Shown: in pieces, positions 1-8,835 of the stretch
Layout: each line of letters begins with the position of its first letter
How positions within the stretch are numbered: position 1 is the first letter of the stretch
Origin: Pedobacter sandarakinus
GTDB lineage: Bacteria > Bacteroidota > Bacteroidia > Sphingobacteriales > Sphingobacteriaceae
Direction of reading: 5' to 3'
Length of the DNA stretch: 64,000 bases
Assembly: GCF_026240095.1 (NCBI RefSeq)
Contig: NZ_JAPIVG010000004.1
Location: forward strand, 434,001-498,000
The notes under the pieces: generated by a model
What the model saw: only the letters and a program-made list of their open reading frames with translations
Told to the model about the DNA's origin: nothing
The model's database searches: none
Translations under genes and position numbers: made by a program

Positions 1-1901
1 TCCTGAACAATTAAAAAATAACCCGGGTAGCCTGTCTTTTCTATGGTAGCCAATTCAAAATCTAAGCGTTCGATTACTGGTGGAGTAAGTTCCCCATACC
101 TGATTTTAGCACCTTCGTATGTTAAATGTCTTAAGAATTTATTCTCCCCCCTTTTGCCACCATCGAGTTCATCTTCAGGAACCAGGAATTGCTCAGGAAT
201 ATCGAATTTTGGCAATAATACTTCGCGAGCAAGCTTGTAAGTTTCAATTTTATCAACAATTTCCTGTATGTTTAAAATTGCCTCTGGCAAATCGGCGAAA
301 AGCGCCTTCATTTCATCACCAGACTTGAAATAGTATTCTTGATTAGGCAAGCCATAACGGTAGCCGCGACCACGACCAATAGGGGTTGCCTGTTTCTCGC
401 CATCTTTTACACAAAGTAAAATATCGTGTGCATTAGCATCTTTTTTATTGATGTAATAGGTATTGTTGGTGGCTACCAGCTTTACCTCATGCTTTTTCGA
501 TAAAGCAATCAATGCGGTATTTACCCGATCTTCGTCTTCCTGATTATGGCGCATAACCTCTATGTAGAAATCATCGCCAAACTGAGCTTTCCACCATAGC
601 AGCGCCTCCTCTGCCTGGTTTTCGCCCATGTTTAAGATTTTGTTAGAAATTTCGCCAGAAAGGTTTCCAGATAACACAATAATATCGTCTTTATATTGCT
701 CGATTACCTGCCTATCGATACGGGGCACATAGTAAAACCCTTTAGTATAAGCAATTGACGACATCTTGGCCAAATTATGGTAGCCATTTTTGTTTTTGGC
801 CAGCAACACCATTTGGTATCCATTATCTTTTGCAGTTCTATCGAGGTGATTATCACATACAAAGAATTCAACCCCAACAATGGGCGTCATGATTACTTCG
901 GTAGGCCGTTCGCCAGCCTCAATAGCGGCTGCATTTTTCGCCTCTGCAGCTTTATTATGGTTGAGTACGTTGTTCACGAAATGAAAAGCACCCATCATAT
1001 TGGCATGATCCGTCATGGCTACGGCTGGCATCTTTAAAGATGCCGCTGCCTTTACCAGTGCAGGGATGCTAATGGTACTCTGCAAAACTGAAAATTGGGT
1101 GTGGTTGTGAAGATGCACGAATGTAGCAGCGGCTAGCTCTTGCTTATTGTTGGCTAACTCTTGTTTAGACACACCCCCACCCTCTTCTTTTTGAAGGCGT
1201 TTGCGAATTTCATCAGACGCAGCTTTGAGATTAATATGCTGGATACCAAAACTCGGGATAGCGCCCGGGTTAAACTCCCTAAAACGTGGAAAATACTCAG
1301 CGTCTACAAGAAGTTCTTCCTTTTTGAAAACTTCTTTTTTGATGAGCTCTAAAAAGCATCGCGTAGTGGCTTCTACATCGGCTGTAGCATTGTGGGCTTC
1401 GTTGAATGGCACTCCAAAAAGGTAGCCGTGCAACTCTGTTAAAGTGGGCAATTTAAATCTGCCCCCCCTACCGCCGGGAAGTTTCAGTAAATCGGCGGTG
1501 ATTTCTGTACAGGTATCTAAAACCGGCATCTCTGCCAGATGATTTTCGATGCCGAAACGATAAAACTCACAACCCATAATGTTTACATCGAAGCCTACAT
1601 TCTGGCCCACGATGAACTTGGATTTAGAAAGCGCCATACTAAATTTCGATAACACCTCTGCCAAAGCTACGCCCTGCTCAGCTGCCAATTCGGTAGAAAT
1701 TCCGTGAATGCGCTCAGCATCGTACGGAATATTAAAACCCTCTGGCTTAACCAAATAATCTTGATGTTCCACCATCCTTCCCATCTCATCGTGTAGCTGC
1801 CAGGCAATTTGAATACAACGCGGCCAATTATCGGTATCGGTAATAGGTGCATTATAGTTACGAGGCAAACCCGTGGTTTCAGTATCGAAAATTAAATACA
1901 T
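1..1901 (-). CDS. dnaE: DNA polymerase III alpha subunit with fused N-terminal proofreading exonuclease (partial)
   Basis: Replicative polymerase catalytic subunit, seen here only as its first 633 codons; it runs off the left edge. It starts at an ATG read from 1901. Residues 1 to about 175 are a DnaQ-type DEDDh exonuclease: IFDTETTGL near the start, GQNVGFDVNIM, and a closing HNATADVEAT with the His and Asp. After a linker rich in Lys and Glu comes the PHP domain from about residue 264, with FVHLHNHTQFSVL and AVAMTDHANM. The last visible residues, GYPGYFLIVQ, are the entry to the polymerase palm. In Escherichia coli the exonuclease is a separate subunit (DnaQ); the one-chain form is, as I recall, usual in Cytophaga- and Sphingobacteria-type bacteria. 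The missing part should hold the catalytic Asp residues and the clamp-binding region. Confidence 0.96.
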   Translation of the reverse strand, partial: MYLIFDTETTGLPRNYNAPITDTDNWPRCIQIAWQLHDEMGRMVEHQDYLVKPEGFNIPYDAERIHGISTELAAEQGVALAEVLSKFSMALSKSKFIVGQNVGFDVNIMGCEFYRFGIENHLAEMPVLDTCTEITADLLKLPGGRGGRFKLPTLTELHGYLFGVPFNEAHNATADVEATTRCFLELIKKEVFKKEELLVDAEYFPRFREFNPGAIPSFGIQHINLKAASDEIRKRLQKEEGGGVSKQELANNKQELAAATFVHLHNHTQFSVLQSTISIPALVKAAASLKMPAVAMTDHANMMGAFHFVNNVLNHNKAAEAKNAAAIEAGERPTEVIMTPIVGVEFFVCDNHLDRTAKDNGYQMVLLAKNKNGYHNLAKMSSIAYTKGFYYVPRIDRQVIEQYKDDIIVLSGNLSGEISNKILNMGENQAEEALLWWKAQFGDDFYIEVMRHNQEDEDRVNTALIALSKKHEVKLVATNNTYYINKKDANAHDILLCVKDGEKQATPIGRGRGYRYGLPNQEYYFKSGDEMKALFADLPEAILNIQEIVDKIETYKLAREVLLPKFDIPEQFLVPEDELDGGKRGENKFLRHLTYEGAKIRYGELTPPVIERLDFELATIEKTGYPGYFLIVQ

Positions 1902-2033
1902 AGTGTGTTAAAAAGAATTAGCCGTTGCAGCATCATCACGGTTTTTCAAAAGTAGGGAATTTGAAATTGGATGCTATGGTTATTTTATCAACAAAAAGTA
2001 ATTTGGCTTACCTTATCGTGTCGACACTATTAC

Positions 2034-2068
2034 AAAAAAAAGGCTAAAACAACTGAATGCTTTAGCCT
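2034..2068 (-). terminator. Rho-independent terminator of the DJ-1/PfpI gene
   Basis: The arms AGGCTAAA (2041-2048) and TTTAGCCT (2061-2068) pair around a 12-base loop. Read on the minus strand the hairpin is followed by a run of seven T. It lies just past the stop of the gene at 2092-2769. Confidence 0.8.
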
Positions 2069-2091
2069 TTCTAAGAACCAATATGGTTTAA

Positions 2092-2769
2092 TTATTTCAA
2101 GGTATTTAATAAAACTTTGGCCGCTTCCTCTGAAGACCCCGGGTTTTGGCCGGTAATGAGCAGGCCATCTTTTTTCACATAAGAACTCCAGTCTGCACCT
2201 TTGGTATAATTGGCACCTAAATTTTTCAATTCATCTTCCAATAAGAACGGAACTACATCTGTCAATTTCACGGCATCTTCTTCAGTGTTTGAAAATCCGG
2301 TAACTTCCTTTCCTTTAACAAGGGGTTCGCCACTTGCATCTTTCACTTTGATAAGCACACCTGGTGCATGGCAAACAAATGCTATAGGCTTTTCTGCCTG
2401 GTAGAAATCTTCAATCAACTTAATTGACTTTTCATCATTAGCCAAATCCCAAAGTGGCCCATGTCCGCCTGGATAGAAAACTGCATCGAAATCCTGGTCA
2501 TTTACCTCGCTCAGCTTTACGGTATTCGCTAGAATATCCTTTAATTTGTTATCTGCCTTGAATCTTTTAGTGGCCTCGGTTTGTGCATCTGGCGCATCAC
2601 TTTTTGGGTCAATTGGTGGTTGACCACCCTTGGGAGAAGCAACAGTAATCGCTACTCCAGCGTCTGCCAGCACATAATAAGGTGCGGCAAATTCTTCAAT
2701 CCAAAATCCTGTCTTTTCCCCAGTATTTCCAAGTTCGCTATGCGATGTCAATATCATCAATACTTTCAT
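2092..2769 (-). CDS. DJ-1/PfpI (type 1 glutamine amidotransferase-like) family protein
   Basis: A 225-residue cytoplasmic protein of the DJ-1/PfpI superfamily, closest in form to the Hsp31/glyoxalase III branch. The nucleophile elbow is AFVCHAPG with Cys133 followed by His134, and the partner Glu is in TGFWIEE near residue 25. Members act on methylglyoxal or protein glycation adducts, or as stress chaperones; true amidotransferase activity is not expected because there is no synthase partner. It is transcribed alone, between a terminator on its 3' side and an 89-base gap to the lipocalin gene. The exact activity cannot be told from sequence alone. Confidence 0.85.
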   Translation of the reverse strand: MKVLMILTSHSELGNTGEKTGFWIEEFAAPYYVLADAGVAITVASPKGGQPPIDPKSDAPDAQTEATKRFKADNKLKDILANTVKLSEVNDQDFDAVFYPGGHGPLWDLANDEKSIKLIEDFYQAEKPIAFVCHAPGVLIKVKDASGEPLVKGKEVTGFSNTEEDAVKLTDVVPFLLEDELKNLGANYTKGADWSSYVKKDGLLITGQNPGSSEEAAKVLLNTLK

Positions 2770-2858
2770 GTCTTTTTAAATTTTATTATTCGATTAACAA
2801 TAGTATGATAACGATGTTAGGCTTAGATCAAAAATTGACAAACCGTTTACGAACAACC

Positions 2859-3311
2859 TTAAAAATGTTCCTGGCTAACCAATTCACTTACATTATAACC
2901 TTTCTGTCTGCAGCGCTCTATAATATCAGCAAGCAAGTCTGCTTCCATTTTAGGTTCTCTAGCCATAATAAATAAGTATTTTTCATCTGGATGGCCAACT
3001 ACAACATAGCTATAAGCTTCATCAATTTCAATGATCCAATAACCAATTTTGAAAGGCCATAAGAACTGCGCTTTCATTTCGCCGTCAGCCTTATCATCAT
3101 AAAAAAACAATTTTGAAGTGATTGTTTTCTCTTCGGGTTTACCATCTTTATGATAGGTTGTTAATACATCGAAATGATCATCAGTCTTAAGCGTGTACGT
3201 TTCCGTTGTTTGCTTCCAATTTTTATCCATTAAAGTTGGAATAGAATATAGCGAGTACCATTTGCCTTCAAAGGCCTGTAAATCTAAATTTGAAACGGGT
3301 TTATTTTCCAT
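2859..3311 (-). CDS. Lipocalin family protein, Blc-like, without signal peptide
   Basis: A 150-residue lipocalin. The first strand motif is FEGKWYSL, the G-x-W signature of lipocalins, and LFFYDDKADGEMKAQFLWP and YSYVVVGHP match the bacterial Blc / apolipoprotein-D pattern. Such proteins bind lipids or other small hydrophobic ligands. This copy has no hydrophobic leader, so as read it would stay in the cytoplasm. It lies 32 bases downstream of a second lipocalin gene (3344-3886), to which it is roughly 60% identical by eye, and both end in LVSQEH. The pair is most simply a tandem duplication in one operon. Confidence 0.88.
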   Translation of the reverse strand: MENKPVSNLDLQAFEGKWYSLYSIPTLMDKNWKQTTETYTLKTDDHFDVLTTYHKDGKPEEKTITSKLFFYDDKADGEMKAQFLWPFKIGYWIIEIDEAYSYVVVGHPDEKYLFIMAREPKMEADLLADIIERCRQKGYNVSELVSQEHF

Positions 3312-3343
3312 AATATAATATTTCTTGATAATTATAAATTTTA

Positions 3344-3886
3344 TTAGTGTTCTTGGCTAACCAGTTTTGTTACCGCGTATCCCCTCTCGGCACATCGTTT
3401 TATAATCTGATCCATCAATTCTTTTCCTAATAATGGTTTTCGAGACATGATGAAAAGATATTTTAGGTTCGGGTGGCCAATAACAACGTAGCTATAGTCT
3501 TCTGGAAGCTCAATAATGCGATAGCCAACTTTGACTGGCCAAACAAACTGGGCTTTCATTTCTCCGGCGGCCTTATCAGGATAAAAAAATAATTTTGATT
3601 TAATCGATTGCTGTTCGGGATTTCCGATTTTATGATAAGTGGTAAGTACATCAAAATGGTCGGACTTGAGCGTATAGTTTTCTATAGTCTGTCGCCACTT
3701 CTTATCTAAGAAAGTAGGAATACTCGTTAACGAATACCATTCACCTTGAAATTTCTCTAAGTTAATTTTCTCTACCGGTCTGTTATCGACACTAAAAAAA
3801 ACAGTAGATTGTTTAAATGAAGAAAACCCAAAAGCAATTATAACAAGTAATGAAAAACAATAAATTTTAGCAGATGTAGCTTTCAT
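3344..3886 (-). CDS. Lipocalin family protein, Blc-like, exported
   Basis: A 180-residue lipocalin and the promoter-proximal gene of a two-lipocalin unit. Residues 1-27 form a signal peptide (basic start, then CFSLLVIIAFGFSSF) with no clear lipobox, so a soluble periplasmic protein is more likely than a lipoprotein. The core begins with FQGEWYSL (G-x-W motif) and contains GEMKAQFVWP and YSYVVIGHP. E. coli Blc is an outer-membrane lipoprotein of similar size. The gene is divergent from mdh, with a 117-base shared upstream region holding an AGGGTTT/AAACCCT inverted repeat. Confidence 0.88.
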   Translation of the reverse strand: MKATSAKIYCFSLLVIIAFGFSSFKQSTVFFSVDNRPVEKINLEKFQGEWYSLTSIPTFLDKKWRQTIENYTLKSDHFDVLTTYHKIGNPEQQSIKSKLFFYPDKAAGEMKAQFVWPVKVGYRIIELPEDYSYVVIGHPNLKYLFIMSRKPLLGKELMDQIIKRCAERGYAVTKLVSQEH

Positions 3887-3932
3887 AAAACATTTAACAA
3901 CATAACATTTTGATAGTTAGAAAGTTTTCAAA

Positions 3933-3948
3933 AGGGTTTTTAAACCCT
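3933..3948. promoter_or_regulatory. Inverted repeat in the lipocalin/mdh divergent promoter region
   Basis: The arms AGGGTTT (3933-3939) and AAACCCT (3942-3948) form a perfect 7+7 palindrome. A TACCTTCG box at 3960-3967 (compare TAnnTTTG) would serve mdh. The palindrome may be an operator; no regulator is identified. Confidence 0.35.
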
Positions 3949-4003
3949 ATATTTATTTATACCTTCGATAGGTGATTAACAGCAAACCATAAAATATAGA
4001 TAT

Positions 4004-4942
4004 ATGAAAGTAACGGTTGTAGGAGCAGGCGCAGTAGGCGCAACTTGTGCAGATAACATTGCACGTAAAGAATTAGCAAATGAGCTTGTTTTATTAGATA
4101 TTAAAGAAGGGTTTGCAGAAGGCAAAGCCATCGACATGATGCAAACGGCCACGCTTTTAGGATTTGATACCAATATTACTGGAGTTACTAACGACTACAG
4201 TAAGACAGCCGGATCTGATGTAGTTGTAATTACATCTGGTTTACCGAGGAAACCTGGAATGACCCGTGAGGAGCTTATTGGCATTAACGCCGGAATTGTT
4301 AAAGGTGTTGCAGAAAATATTTTAAAGTTTTCTCCAGAGGCTATTTTTATCATCATCAGCAATCCAATGGATACGATGACTTACTTGGCACTAAAATCTT
4401 TGGGCTTACCTAAAAACCGAATCATTGGCATGGGTGGCACGCTGGATAGTTCAAGATTTAAGTTCTACCTATCAAAAGCCTTAAATTGTAACCCTAACGA
4501 TTTGCAAGGTTTTGTAATTGGCGGCCATGGCGATACCACAATGATTCCGTTAACACGTTTAGCGACTTACCAAAGCTTGCCTGTAAGCAATTTGCTTGAT
4601 GCGGCTACGCTGGATAAGGTTGCTGCCGATACAATGGTTGGTGGAGCAACTTTAACCGGGCTTATTGGAACCTCAGCATGGTATGCACCAGGGGCGGCAG
4701 GCGCAGCGTTGGTTGAAGCCATTTTGAGAGATGAAAAGAAACTTTTCACATGCTGCGTATCACTAGATGGAGAATATGGACAACAAGATATCTGTTTAGG
4801 CGTTCCTGTAATTATTGGGCGTAACGGCTGGGAGAAAATTATCGATTTTAAGCTGACCAATGATGAGCAAGCCGCTTTTAATAAAAGTGCCGAAGCAGTA
4901 AGAAATATGAATAGTGTTTTGGCAGAAATGAACCTCATTTAA
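4004..4942 (+). CDS. mdh: Malate dehydrogenase
   Basis: NAD-dependent malate dehydrogenase of the LDH-like (MDH type 3) family, 312 residues, the oxidoreductase of the TCA cycle that interconverts malate and oxaloacetate. The Rossmann start is VVGAGAVGAT, with the acidic end of beta-2 in LLDIKEG. The substrate loop is LPRKPGMTRE (Arg pair), followed by ISNPMD, and the catalytic His is in GGHGDTTM. The length is normal for the family. The protein starts directly with the nucleotide-binding fold. It is followed after 13 bases by a retropepsin-like gene, so the two are probably co-transcribed. Confidence 0.97.
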   Translation: MKVTVVGAGAVGATCADNIARKELANELVLLDIKEGFAEGKAIDMMQTATLLGFDTNITGVTNDYSKTAGSDVVVITSGLPRKPGMTREELIGINAGIVKGVAENILKFSPEAIFIIISNPMDTMTYLALKSLGLPKNRIIGMGGTLDSSRFKFYLSKALNCNPNDLQGFVIGGHGDTTMIPLTRLATYQSLPVSNLLDAATLDKVAADTMVGGATLTGLIGTSAWYAPGAAGAALVEAILRDEKKLFTCCVSLDGEYGQQDICLGVPVIIGRNGWEKIIDFKLTNDEQAAFNKSAEAVRNMNSVLAEMNLI

Positions 4943-4955
4943 TCTGCCTTGCTTA

Positions 4956-5393
4956 ATGGCCAAAGAAAAGAAACGAATATCAATTCCATTACGATTGATT
5001 AATTTACAAGACGATGGCTTCCACCTGCTGGTGGAAGTTGTTGTTTTCAAAGAAAAGCACTTTGCTGTTTTAGATACGGGCGCATCGAGAACAGTTTTCG
5101 ATAAGAAGCTGATCGAAACGCACCTCGCGGGCACGCTGCATGTTTCTGATGAAATTAATGCAGCCACGCTTTTTACCACCACCACAACTATTCAGGCCAC
5201 CATCCCCAATTTTAAGCTTGGCTCACTAAAACTTAAAAATTACGAAACAGTTGCCTTCGATCTGCAATCGGTTAGTGATACTTACCAGCAGTTTGGCCAT
5301 CCTCCCATTGCTTGTATTATTGGTGGCGATATTCTAATGGAACATCAAGCAATCATTCATTACAAAAAACTTAGCTTAAAGCTTTTTAAGTAA
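4956..5393 (+). CDS. Retropepsin-like aspartic protease domain protein
   Basis: A 145-residue protein with one aspartic protease half-fold. The active-site triad is in AVLDTGASRTVFD (D-T-G-A) at about residues 35-48, and IIGGDILMEH towards the end matches the hydrophobic-Gly psi motif. Proteins of this size dimerise to make the two-Asp site, as retroviral proteases do. There is no signal peptide, so it is cytoplasmic. It follows mdh closely and may share its transcript, although no functional link is obvious. The substrate is unknown. Confidence 0.75.
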   Translation: MAKEKKRISIPLRLINLQDDGFHLLVEVVVFKEKHFAVLDTGASRTVFDKKLIETHLAGTLHVSDEINAATLFTTTTTIQATIPNFKLGSLKLKNYETVAFDLQSVSDTYQQFGHPPIACIIGGDILMEHQAIIHYKKLSLKLFK

Positions 5394-5544
5394 TTTAATT
5401 AAATGAGTGTAATCAATTTTTGATTGATATTTGATGCACAGCGAAATACCGTTCTTGTAAAAAGTGATATCAGAAGAAAGATCTCATCCAGCTGGTGATA
5501 ACTTCTATCAAGGCATTAAAATGATTGCTAAATCGGAATTATTT

Positions 5545-5817
5545 TCACAGGTAAAGCTTAGGCTGATTGAACCCATCTTTTAGCTCGGGTGTATGCTTGC
5601 GGTGATCGTGTGCTTTTGGAAAAGCGGGTTGTAAACTAAATTCGATGCCCACACATTTCGCTTTAGGCGAAAAATCTTTAATGCGCTGGAATTCGAGGCC
5701 TGTAAAAATTTTTTTCAGAAACTGTGAATGAAATGGTTTATGGATAAAATGCGGATATAACTATGCCGAAAGCACAATCTTTGGCCGATTTAGTTCATTC
5801 GTAGGTTTAATACCCTT
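5545..5817 (-). pseudogene. Decayed reading frame in the 5394-5896 gap, family unknown
   Basis: The 500-base gap between the retropepsin-like and SRPBCC genes has no intact gene. On the minus strand one frame from about 5817 to the TGA at 5545 reads like protein, with segments such as KIFTGLEFQRIKDFSPK and CVGIEFSLQPAFPKAHDH, but it is cut by an in-frame TAG after NRPKIVLSA and has no start. I cannot assign a family. It could be a gene remnant or chance. The rest of the gap shows nothing else I can support. Confidence 0.35.
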
Positions 5818-5896
5818 CTTTACACAAAAGAAATTAATTAACAACTTTCTTGTTTATAGGTCTTTATCATTATTTTTAGTTACCAAATAAACAAAC

Positions 5897-6433
5897 ATGA
5901 AAATTTTAAAAGTATTACTAGGTATTGTTGCAGTATTAGCAATAATATTCGTGGTAGGATCATTCTTACTACCAAAAACTTACGTTGTAACCAGATCAAT
6001 AATTGTAGATGCACCCGACAGTGTAATCTATAAAAATGTAGCCGACTTCCGCGAATTCTACAAGTGGAATCCATGGGCTAAGATGGAGACATCGGCAAAG
6101 GTTTCATTTGAAGGCGCTCCCGAGAGCATTGGCCATCAGTATGATTGGAAGGGCAATGAAACGGGATCGGGTTACATGAAAATCAAATCATTAGAAACCA
6201 ACAAAATGATTGACATGGATTTGAAATTTATCGAGCCGTTTGAAAGCATGGCAGACACAAAATTTGAGATATTGCCCCAGGGTACTAGCAACAAAGTTAC
6301 CTGGACAATGAGTGGCACCAATAACATGATTGGCAAATGGATGTGCGTTTTTGTGAGCATGGATAAAATGGTTGGCAAGGATTTCGAAAACGGCCTTAAG
6401 GGATTAAAAGAAAAATCAGAGCAAAAAATGTAA
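5897..6433 (+). CDS. SRPBCC (START-like) family protein with N-terminal membrane anchor
   Basis: A 178-residue protein. Residues 4-24 form one hydrophobic segment (VLLGIVAVLAIIFVVGSFLL), a membrane anchor or uncleaved signal. The rest has the SRPBCC/polyketide-cyclase pattern: VTRSIIVDAPDSVIYKNVAD at the first strand and helix, then FYKWNPWAKM, and a closing amphipathic helix. The fold binds hydrophobic ligands in a deep cavity; the ligand cannot be inferred. The gene appears to be monocistronic, followed by a 330-base gap that contains a palindromic repeat. Confidence 0.85.
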   Translation: MKILKVLLGIVAVLAIIFVVGSFLLPKTYVVTRSIIVDAPDSVIYKNVADFREFYKWNPWAKMETSAKVSFEGAPESIGHQYDWKGNETGSGYMKIKSLETNKMIDMDLKFIEPFESMADTKFEILPQGTSNKVTWTMSGTNNMIGKWMCVFVSMDKMVGKDFENGLKGLKEKSEQKM

Positions 6434-6503
6434 TGTTTCTTTGCAATATTAGCGGTTTTATAAAAGGTAATTTCTGCTGGTGATTACCCAAAATAACTCC
6501 AGC

Positions 6504-6570
6504 AATTGTTATGTTAAGCTTGTTGAAGCGCCATAAAAAAGTCTTCGACAAGCTTAGCCTGGCAACAATT
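6504..6570. repeat. Imperfect REP-like palindrome in the 6434-6765 gap
   Basis: The left arm 6504-6528 (AATTGTTATG..TTAAGCTTGTTGAAG) is nearly the reverse complement of the right arm 6543-6570 (CTTCGACAAGCTTAGCCTGG..CAACAATT), around a 14-base loop. The core resembles the short CTTCGACAAGCTNAGCCTG palindromes that I recall as dispersed repeats in Bacteroidota intergenic DNA. Nothing else is evident in this 332-base gap except the promoter region of the regulator at 6766. Confidence 0.55.
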
Positions 6571-6765
6571 ACTCATCAGCCAAAATCTGCATCAAAAGAT
6601 TTATTTCGAAAATCTTATTTACCTGTAGTATAGCCTCTTTATTGTGAATAAAGAATTTGTGCGTCAAACAAATGATTACTTACGCCGTTAAGAAATATTA
6701 AAAACCACCACGGCCGTCGAATTACATTTTGTAATTTGGTAATTTTTACGATTATTTGTGCTTAA

Positions 6766-7443
6766 ATGAATTTGTTACTAGTAGAAGACGAGCCAAATGT
6801 GGTATCGATAATTTCGAGAGGTTTAACCGACGAAGGTTTTATTGTTAGCATTGCGCCCGATGGCAACGTTGGTAAGCAAATGGCTTTGGAAAATCATTTC
6901 GACCTAATCATTCTAGATATTATGCTACCAGGAATAAATGGCTTGGAGTTGTGCAGAATGGTAAAAGAAGTGAAACCAAGTACACCAATTATTATGCTCA
7001 CAGCTTTAGGTACTACAGAGAATGTAGTAAACGGGCTTGACAATGGTGCAGATGATTACCTGATCAAACCTTTCAAATTTGCCGAGCTTTTTGCACGAAT
7101 AAGAATGTTGCTTAGGCGATATAGCGGGCAGGTAAATGGAGATCAAATTATTAACATTGCAGATCTCCAGATCAATTTAAGTGCAAAAACGGTTAAAAGA
7201 AACAATATTGAAATTGCGGTTACTGCTACAGAATATCGCTTACTCGCTTATCTTGCGAAAAATAAAGGCAAAATTCTTTCACGCATAGATATTCTTGAAC
7301 ACGTATGGGATATCGATTTTAACCTTGGAACTAATGTGGTAGATGTTTATGTAAACTATCTAAGAAAGAAAATAGATAAAAATGCCACTCAAAAGTTAAT
7401 TCATACCGCAGTGGGTTTGGGCTATGTACTTAAAGAAAAATAA
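6766..7443 (+). CDS. OmpR/PhoB-family response regulator
   Basis: A 225-residue DNA-binding response regulator. The receiver domain (1-120) has the acidic pair in VEDE (residues 7-9), the phosphoacceptor Asp51 in LIILDIMLPG, the conserved Thr in IIMLTA, and the Lys in YLIKPF. The C-terminal winged helix (about 130-225) contains LTATEYRLLAYLAKNKGKILSR-type recognition, here TEYRLLAYLAKNKG, and ends GLGYVLKEK. It overlaps the downstream histidine kinase by one base (TAATG), which indicates translational coupling and a cognate pair. The kinase is of the CusS/ArlS-like form, but the stimulus is not evident. Confidence 0.95.
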   Translation: MNLLLVEDEPNVVSIISRGLTDEGFIVSIAPDGNVGKQMALENHFDLIILDIMLPGINGLELCRMVKEVKPSTPIIMLTALGTTENVVNGLDNGADDYLIKPFKFAELFARIRMLLRRYSGQVNGDQIINIADLQINLSAKTVKRNNIEIAVTATEYRLLAYLAKNKGKILSRIDILEHVWDIDFNLGTNVVDVYVNYLRKKIDKNATQKLIHTAVGLGYVLKEK

Positions 7444-8795
7444 TGCAGATAGCTAAAAAAATTACCCTTCTTTTCGCTATCCTATCTGCAGTCATTATAT
7501 CATTGCTGAGTGGCTTTGTGTGGTATTTCTCTAATGAGTTTGCTTTTGAAGATTTTTATAAGCGACTGGAAGCCAGGGTTAACATTGCAGCCCAATTAAA
7601 ATTATACGAAGACGATAATAACACAGCTTATGCTACTATGCGCAACCGTTACCTGGAGCGGCTGCCCTCTGAGAAAGAGTTTATCATCGATCCAAGAAAA
7701 CCCCTGCCACGACTCGAATTAGATCTACCGAATAGTTTCTATAAAAAGATCGGTGCCGGAGCAATGGCCCGTTATAGAGTAGAAAACCATTTTTATGCCG
7801 GTAAATTCTTTAAAACATCTAAAGGAAATTATATTGTAGTCATTTCCGCAAATGATCCTGTTGGGTTTAGGGAACTTAGAGACCTGCAGAAGACGCTCAT
7901 TATTGGCTTCTTCTTATCTATACTTTTATCATTTATTGTGGGATGGAGATTTTCAAATTATATGCTCACGCCATTACGAAAAGTAATCAGAAGCGTAAAG
8001 AAAATTAAAGCCGAAAATTTACACATGCGTTTAGAAGTTAAGAAAGGAAGCGATGAGATGTCGCAACTTGCCGAAACTTTTAATAATATGCTTAACCGGT
8101 TGGAAACCGCTTTTGAAACCCAAAACAACTTCATCAGCAATGCATCACACGAGTTGAGAACGCCACTCACAGTCATCAGCGGCGAGGTTGAATTAGCGCT
8201 CAAAGCCAATCAGGATGTTAGCAAACAGCATGAAGCACTATCCAAAATTAAAGGCGAGACTGAACGCCTGGAAAACATATTAACAAGCTTGCTTGGATTG
8301 GCTCAATCTGGTTTTAATGGTAAAAACCAGCCACGTGAAGAAGTAAGAATGGATGAATTGCTTTGGGAGATTAAAGCCTCTGTTAATCAAGTACATCCAA
8401 ATAGTAAGATTTTAGTCGATTTTAGTGAGCTTCCTGAAGATGAATCACTGCTAACTTTACGGGTAAATAAAAACCTGATCAAACTTGCCATCAGCAATGT
8501 GGTAAGCAATGCATGTAAATATTCAAATGAGCAGCCAGTAACTGTTAGTATAGCGCACAATTACAAAAGCCTTTCCATCGCTGTTACTGATAGGGGAATT
8601 GGCATCCCGCAGTCAGACATTCAACATATTTTCGAGCCTTTTTACAGAGCATCCAACACTAACGCATACAAGGGATATGGCGTTGGGCTTCCACTATCGC
8701 TAAACATCATACGCATGCACCGTGGTAGTATTGGCATTAAATCGCAGGAAGGCATCGGTACAGAAATCAAAATTATCCTCCCATATTTTAACTAA
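7443..8795 (+). CDS. Membrane sensor histidine kinase, HAMP-HisKA-HATPase
   Basis: A 450-residue sensor kinase. TM1 is at about residues 8-28 and TM2 at about 150-170, enclosing a periplasmic sensor of about 120 residues with no recognised fold. A HAMP segment (about 170-225) follows, then HisKA with the phosphoacceptor His236 in NASHELRTPLT. The ATPase domain has the N box in SNVVSNACKYS, the G1 box DRGIGIP and the G2 box GYGVGLPLS. It is the partner of the overlapping response regulator. The next genes (UspA-like and bestrophin) may be its target, because 11-base direct repeats lie just upstream of them. Confidence 0.95.
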   Translation: MQIAKKITLLFAILSAVIISLLSGFVWYFSNEFAFEDFYKRLEARVNIAAQLKLYEDDNNTAYATMRNRYLERLPSEKEFIIDPRKPLPRLELDLPNSFYKKIGAGAMARYRVENHFYAGKFFKTSKGNYIVVISANDPVGFRELRDLQKTLIIGFFLSILLSFIVGWRFSNYMLTPLRKVIRSVKKIKAENLHMRLEVKKGSDEMSQLAETFNNMLNRLETAFETQNNFISNASHELRTPLTVISGEVELALKANQDVSKQHEALSKIKGETERLENILTSLLGLAQSGFNGKNQPREEVRMDELLWEIKASVNQVHPNSKILVDFSELPEDESLLTLRVNKNLIKLAISNVVSNACKYSNEQPVTVSIAHNYKSLSIAVTDRGIGIPQSDIQHIFEPFYRASNTNAYKGYGVGLPLSLNIIRMHRGSIGIKSQEGIGTEIKIILPYFN

Positions 8796-8835
8796 ATAAT
8801 TGGCTTGGTGATTATTTATCTAAACCACCTAAATT

